Assembly (NCBI RefSeq): GCF_029867415.1
Contig: NC_081180.1
Location: 141,918,731 to 141,982,730 of the forward strand
DNA length: 64,000 bases
Reading direction: 5' to 3'
DNA from: Vicia villosa
Lineage: Eukaryota > Streptophyta > Magnoliopsida > Fabales > Fabaceae
In this document: one piece after another, positions 57,831 through 64,000 of the stretch
Layout: the number at the start of each line of letters is the position of its first letter
Numbering within the stretch: position 1 is the first letter of the stretch
The notes under the pieces: model-generated
What the model was told of the DNA's origin: nothing
The model's input: only the letters and a program-made list of their open reading frames with translations
Databases searched by the model: none
Position numbers and translations under genes: made by a program

Positions 57831-59402
57831 TATGAAATATAGTAACGGTATGATCTTCATCGATATTTATTAAGTATTTTAAAAGTTGAAAAGAAAAGAA
57901 ACAAAACTAGCCTAAGATGAAAACTAGCCTAATATGATGGGAGCCTCTAAATCCTAAAGTTGTCATGGTTTCTACCTAATGGTTAGGAGCAAAAAAGCGG
58001 CATGAAAGTATAAGCATAGGCGGAGATCGAAATTACAAGTAAAAATTGCAAGTAAATAACGATACAAAAATTAGTGTAAAATGGCTAACATAAACACTTG
58101 AAAATATGGTACAAGACATGAAAGTGAACAATGCAAAATAGTACAAAAATCGAATTTAAAATACTATTATTTTTATGGTTTTTTATGTGCCAAAAAGACA
58201 AGAATTTGATCAAGCAAGCGAATTAAAAATACAAGCCTAAACTAATATTTTTGTTGATTATTTTTTATGTCAAAAATTATGCATTAAAAGTCTAAAATGA
58301 TAGTAGAAAAATTAGCAATTTAATTACTCAAAGAAATGGTAAAAAATCTAATTAAACCTAAATTAAAACTAATGGAAACAGGGAGGTGTAATTCTGAATT
58401 ACATAGTGGTGAATAGCAAGGGCGCCGGGCCCAGCAGGGAGAGGCCCAAGAGATTATTTTTCTTACAGAATTTCTATGCCAAAAATGCCATGGGCTCAGG
58501 GGTGTAGCTAGCAATTCGCACAGGGCATTGATTTTGATCCATATGTTCAGATTACCAAAAAAAGTAACGGGCTTAATTCGTGTGGCCCAAAGATCTCTGT
58601 GTTTGATCCATTTTCTTTTGTTATTTTCAGAATTTAATTGTTCAAATTAATAAAACAAAAAAAGAAAAAAGCATAATTGGGAATTTAGGGTTAAGTGTGA
58701 ACCTTAGAGCTTGAAGAAATCCACCTCCGTGAAACGCACGAAACGGCGCCGGTGCTCCTTGCCACTCATCTTCTCCGACGTAAATCCCTGGCCACCGTCG
58801 TAGACACGACGGAATGAATTCAACCTCGCCTCGGTTCCCCTTCCCTCATCGCTCCTCTCTGATACAGTGTTGTTGTTGTTGCGGCTAGAGATGAGGCGAA
58901 GATGATGATGCTGTTTGAAGGAATTTGTTGAAGATGAACGAATGGAGTTGGTGGATGGGAGCGTTTCTTTGGGAGATTGAAGGTGAAGAGTAAGAGTGAC
59001 GCCGATGGTTGTGATGCTGAGATGAACGTTGGATGAGGCTCGTTCTTGGAGAATTTGCAGTGATGTCGAGGCGATACGAAAGCGAAGTTGTGAGGAAGAT
59101 TGAGGTTTGCGGACTTATGTATGGATTGACGATGATGAAATCTTCAGGTGTTGACCCTTTTCTTCTCCTTCTTCAATTTTCTTCTTCAATTCTGTTATGT
59201 GTGGATTTAGGATTTGGCTTGTGATAGTGATGATGGTGAGGTGCAGGTTTGGAGTTAATTCGATGAAGATGAAGGTTGAGGTTGCAGAGTTTGAAGATGG
59301 GTGAGTATGGAAGAGAGTGAAAGCGTGGAGTTTGTGATGTGGAACTGAGAGAATGAATGGAGTGAAAATGGTGGAGAGGCTCAAGAATGATTGAAGTCTC
59401 TG

Positions 59403-59409
59403 TTATATA
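59403..59409 (-). promoter_or_regulatory. TATA box of the Ogre-like LTR
   Basis: CCTATATAACAGAG on the minus strand followed about 30 bases later by a pyrimidine-rich start-like region. It sets the likely transcription direction of the element. Confidence 0.55.
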
Positions 59410-60835
59410 GGGATGAAAGGTTGGTTCTCTTCTGAAGTTTCTGTTAATTCAGTTAGAATTCTGTTAGCTTTTCTATTGGCTATAACTGAATTAGTTAGGT
59501 TTTTAAGTTTGTTATGAGTTGGTTTAGGAATCTGTTAGGTGTTTTAGAAGTTAGTTACAAGGGAAGTTACAATTCTGTTATAACTGTTAGGATGAGTTAG
59601 CTTTCTGTTGGAAGGTTAGTTGGTGGTTTGAAACTGGTTAGAGGTGAGTTATGCAGTGTTTGTTAGTACTGGCTGAAACTGGTTTTTGATATGGATGTGG
59701 CTGCTGTTTGATATTGGTGTATATGACATTTTTCTGGTTTGATTTGCAGGTACAGGCTCAGTTTTGAAGATGGAATATGGGGCTGAAGTGAATTTATCAT
59801 GCAGCGGGCTCGGTTCGACTTCAAGTGCAGGCTGCAGAGCATGAAGAAAAAGGAAGAGGAACTTGGGATTAGTTTTAGGTTTAGAAGTGAGCATATGATG
59901 TTTCTTTTTTCTTTCTGTTCCATGTTCCAAAAGTAGACAAACAGTAGGGTATTGGTATGGTTTGTAAATAATGGATTTCATTTGTAAATTTGAACTTGAA
60001 TGAATATATTTGGAATAATGTTGGTTTTGAATGATGTGATATTGAGAATGGATGACGAATACATTTGTTGTTGAAATTGTGGTGATCTTTGAAAGAGCTT
60101 TGAATAAAGAATTCCAATTACTCTTACACTCCATATTAGCCCGCACGAATTTTCTCTCCAAACTCAACATGTTTACAACCCACTCTAATCAAGTTATTTG
60201 AACATACATTTAAATTCATGACATTGAATAATTCCAAACAAGGGATCCCTATGATCAAACTAAATTAGTCTTGCGCTAAAACTCTTATCTTCAACCATCA
60301 GATTTAATCCAGGTTAATTGCTCTCGGCCTTAAAATATCTTGCTTTGGTGAACACACGATGGGGATTCCTTGAAATAAATGATGGTGGAAGCATCAAGGA
60401 ACACCTTGGCATGAAATCTCATGAGAATTTAGATGAAGAAGAGATTCATACTGCCCAAAAATTAAAGCTTTAATCTTATAATCCAACACCCGAAGTAACA
60501 TTTACTGAATCATACTTGAATGAAGTAGAAACCCCAATCTCCAAGATCCTTGAACCCAAGACAACTTTATTGATTTAATGATGCATGAGTTATGACGACC
60601 TAAGATGTAAATGAATGAGAAACATAAGCCAATTAGAAATAAAATTAGGAGGGCAAATTTTGGGGTGCAACAGCTGCCCCTATTTAATCGCCTCAAACTT
60701 GAAGGCGAGATTGGCGCTAGCCTTTCGAGCAATCAAGGTAGAAGAAGATTAAATACCAAGTAAACCCGAAAATTTGCCTGATGAGAGATGTTATCCACTG
60801 GGGAAAAGATGGTGTCAACTCCACTTAGGTAGAAT

Positions 60836-61757
60836 GTATCAATTCTGGATTGATCAAATTGACTCTGAGTCAAAAATGAAATACACATCAACTCTGGGTT
60901 GAAAAGGAAAGGTGGGTTGACTCTGGGTCGAAGAATAAAGGGAGGTCAACTCTGGGTTGGATAAGAGGTAAACATCAATTCTGGATTGAGAACGGAAAGT
61001 GAAATTAGTATTAATGGGACAAGATATAGGCATCAACTTTGGGTTGAGAAAGAAGGAAAGAAAATCAACTCTGGGTTGAAAACAAGAGATAGACATCAAC
61101 TCTGGGTTGAGAGAAAGTAAATCAACTCTGGGTTAGAAATGAAATAAACGTCCACTCTGGGTTGAAAAAGAAACGTGGGTCGACTCTGGGTTGAAGGATG
61201 AAGGGAAATCAACTCTGGGTTGAGGACAATAGGTAGACATCAACTCTGGGTTGAGAGAAGGTAATTCAACTCTGGGTTGAAAGAGGAAAGATGATCAATT
61301 AGGAATAACCATCAACTCTGGGTTGAATGAGAGAGAGAAATCAATTCTGGATTGAATAAGGGATAACCATCAACTCTGGGTTGAGAGGGAAAGGAATCAA
61401 TTCTGGATTGAATAAAGGGTAACCGTCAACTCTGGGTTGAGCGGGAAAAAGGATAAAGGATAACCATCAACTCTGGGTTGAGTGAAAAAAGATAAGGGTC
61501 AACTCTGGGTTGAATAGAAGACAACCGTCAACTCTGGGTGAGTGGGAAAGCAAGGATCAACTCTGGATTGAATAAAGGATAGCCGTCAACTCTGAGTGAG
61601 TGGGAAAGAGAGATAGTCAATTCTGGATTGAACAAATGATAACCGTCAACTCTGGGTTGAGTGGGAAAGAGATCCCTAACTCGGGGTTAAAAAAAAATGG
61701 AGGGAAAGTCAACTCTGGGTTGAACTCAAAAACATCAACTCTGGGTCGAAGAAAGAT
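60836..61757. repeat. Array of ~30 TCAACTCTGGGTTGA palindromic motifs
   Basis: The 15-base motif TCAACTCTGGGTTGA, or one- to two-base variants such as TCAATTCTGGATTGA, recurs about every 25-35 bases, separated by purine-rich spacers (GAGAAAGGAAAG-type). The arms TCAA/TTGA are complementary. It lies in the U3-side half of the Ogre-like LTR. Confidence 0.92.
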
Positions 61758-64000
61758 GAACAAGATTGACTTTAGGAGATGACACCACAATGGTAACTCT
61801 GAGTGATCCAGTGGACTATCAATGGAATGCTTGTAGGGACCTCATCTGATGAGTAACTTGGCTTATGCTTCATATGCAAATGTTTGATTTATTTGTGCAC
61901 TTCTGGAGATGCAATGCTATGAACTCTATATGCAATGTACTGATTGATTGATCAGGGCTTCTGCTTCGATGTGGAATAGATTAGGTGGAGTTCTGAACTC
62001 TGCTTGATTCAAGATAGGGTGGATGGCCCTGCTTTGTTGATGATTGGATCATGCGGGAGAAATGATAATGAGAATGCAATGATATGCATGATAATTGTAT
62101 GATTATGACTGGGATGATTGTCTCCAAGATACCAGGAGTGGATGGAGAATGCCTTTGTGGAAGGTTGTTGCTTGAAGAATAGAACTTGTGAAGGTGAGGT
62201 GTTGACTTGACTCCTCGACACTTGTATCCATATCTGACACTTGCTTGGGGATAAAAAAAAATGACTTGTTACTAGCTTGCCCCAGCTTGTATGACCTTTT
62301 GAGATAGAATTTTGACATGCTTGAATCATGGAGATGTGCAATGGTCTGCCCCAGTGTGGATGAAGGGATGAATGCCCCAGATTGAAGGGAACTCTTCCAC
62401 CAGATGGGTGCTTCAGAGATTTGCTTTGTGGATGACCAACCTTTGCCTTTGTAAGATTACTTGACTGACTTTCGATGTTAAACTTTCCTTGGTATCAAGT
62501 ACTTACTTTCTGATTAGAGGCAATTCTGTTTTGAAAAGATAATGAGAATGCAATGCACATGTTAATCTCAAAGAAGAGTTTTATTTGTCAAAATGTTGTA
62601 TTGATACTAACACAATTGACATAGCAACGTTAGGAGTCAGTTTGACATGATTTTACAGTTTGTATGCTTTCGGAACGAACCCTACTTCAATTAGGACTTT
62701 CGAGGGTTGTAACGGGGCCGGGTTCGCGGTTTGAGAAAAAAAAGGATAAAGGCTCAAGTTCTACTTAACCCACCCCTCTTCGTGATGTTCTCCAGTCCTA
62801 CGTTCAGTTAGTTTGACACGAGTTCACCTTTCAGGAAGAATTGTGATGGATGAGGATCCTTTGCAACTTTGATGGAGGTGGCAGCCACCCTTTGGTGCTT
62901 TCGTCGATGATCACGACAACTTGTCCCTTGGAGGATTTTTGCTCTTTTGCTTTGTCTTTTGCTTTCCCTAATTTTTGCCTGGACAAAAAGTTTCTTTTGA
63001 TTTTGGTTTTCGTTGTCCAGCGGGATATGCCCTAATTTTTGCCTAAGTCATTTGCTTCAAAGCTTTTCTTTCTTTTTTTTTTTGACTTAGCGGGCTATTG
63101 TTTTCCTTATTTTCTTTTCAACTTTTTTCGTCTCATTCGGGAACAAGTTGTATGACTTTTGTGATTGACTTGATGAAAAAGTTGTGACTGCCTTTTTCTC
63201 AATGAATGAGAGACATCCATTGTGGATTGTGCTCTTCTTCTTTTGTTGTGAGATATGATTGATCCTTTGATGGAATACCTGAAAGATGAGCGCTCGGTCG
63301 CACTAACTGAAGACTACCCTGCCCCTGGTTAAGATTGAGGGTTTTGTATTTTTTTGAAAAGAACTACTACTCCTTAGGCTCAAAGGGGTTAACGAAGGTT
63401 TCACTCCCTTATAACTCCAGTGTTTAGGAATTGAAACAATGCCTGTACATCATCAGCAGGATCTTTATTCCAAAAGCATACGGTTAGTAGTTCATGTGTT
63501 TTTTTGATTTTCATCATTCTCCTTTTTTTAGTTGCTTAAGACAAATGAGTGAAGTATCAATGAACATAATGACAAAGATGAAATGATTTGAGAAAAACAT
63601 GTATATTACATTATTTTTATTTATTCAAACAGAATGAGTTTCTTACAATGAGAAGTACTTGATAACAACAAAAGTAATACAATTGAAAATACTAAAGAAA
63701 TCTATACAATGGCAAGCTTGGCCTTATTATGATGCAAGTGCAATGTTCTCTGACAAACACAAAGTTTTTAGGCTCCTTTGGTGGAAGGTACCCTCACGAG
63801 GAGGCGTGGGGTCCTTAGATAGTAGCTTGATTTTTTTGTAATTCCCCATGATTCTTCTTTTGTGAGCTCTTGTCAGATATCGGTGTGGAGGAATCGTCTT
63901 GACTGATCTGATGGAGAGAAATAGGTAAGAGTATTGGTAACCATGAATGCACAGGCATGAATGCAAAATGTTAATGATGATGCAAATGCAACATAAATCA

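Larger units (their letters stand above)
56846..64000 (-). mobile_element. Ogre-like (Ty3/gypsy Tat) very long LTR, right end outside window
   Basis: Starts TGTCGCACGCTCGCG directly after CCACA (56841-56845), cutting the RT of the second gypsy. The sequence CAGAGTCGCCACCAATATAT and the GAAGGTACTAGCACCCCT stretch are, from memory, typical of Ogre-type LTRs in legumes. A strong minus-strand TATA box at 59403 implies minus orientation, so this would be the 3' LTR, reaching beyond 5 kb. No coding domain is visible; the LTR/internal boundary, partner LTR and second CCACA are not in view or not found. Frames up to 173 codons inside are low-complexity. Confidence 0.65.

Noticed and set aside
59649..60170. 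173-codon minus-strand ORF in the Ogre-like LTR
   Set aside because: Ser/His/Lys-rich low complexity, no domain, lies upstream of the predicted start site of the LTR.
60836..61757. Regularly spaced short repeats resembling a CRISPR array
   Set aside because: Plant LTR context, 15-base imperfect motif, low-complexity purine spacers of varying length, no cas genes.

Overview
The window is nuclear DNA from a flowering plant, most likely a legume of the pea/clover/vetch/Medicago group. The reasons are AT-rich DNA with GT-AG introns, plant WAT1 and CASP-like genes, plant-only transposon families (CACTA, plant-type hAT, plant mobile domain genes), and long LTR elements that resemble the SIRE/Maximus, Tekay and Ogre-like families common in legumes. 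The species call is inference. No database could be searched.

Only two host genes are convincing. The first (1-1566, minus) is the first five exons of a WAT1/nodulin MtN21-like EamA transporter that runs off the left edge. The second (37014-39557, minus) is a complete three-exon gene for a CASP-like membrane protein of the CASPL5 type, with a likely 5'UTR intron. Nearly everything else is transposable elements, many nested in one another.

1.6-25.2 kb is a stack of insertions. A minus-strand LINE (5830-7257 and 24678-25215) is split by CACTA element A (7258-24674, TSD TTT). A contains a split minisatellite and a decayed CACTA transposase gene (element B). That gene is interrupted by a small CACTA element C (9022-10778, TSD AGA) and by a full Tekay-type Ty3/gypsy chromovirus (10841-19525, TSD GTCAT). 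To its left lie LINE, CACTA-end and hAT fragments.

25.2-36 kb holds three copies of one small hAT MITE family (one is in WAT1 intron 3), a gutted hAT transposon with a transposase remnant (26826-28358), a Mutator/hAT-like element full of TTCGGA palindromes (29560-30783), CACTA remnants, and a broken plant-mobile-domain gene with an LTR-like insert and an opposing MuDR-like ORF.

36-43.7 kb carries the CASP-like gene, LINE ORF2 and ORF1 fragments, and AT-rich DNA with nothing recognised.

43.7-64 kb is a second nest. A second Ty3/gypsy chromovirus (3' LTR 43709-46103) is split by a young SIRE-like Ty1/copia element (46738-55432, TSD TCCTA). That copia element keeps gag, RT and RNase H but has lost protease and the integrase core. 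The gypsy reverse transcriptase is then cut at 56845 by a very long Ogre-like LTR, which fills the window to its right edge. I found no convincing new biological system. The observations most worth following are the young integrase-less copia element with an extra ORF, the nonsense-only decay of both gypsy copies, and the repeat arrays inside the LTRs.
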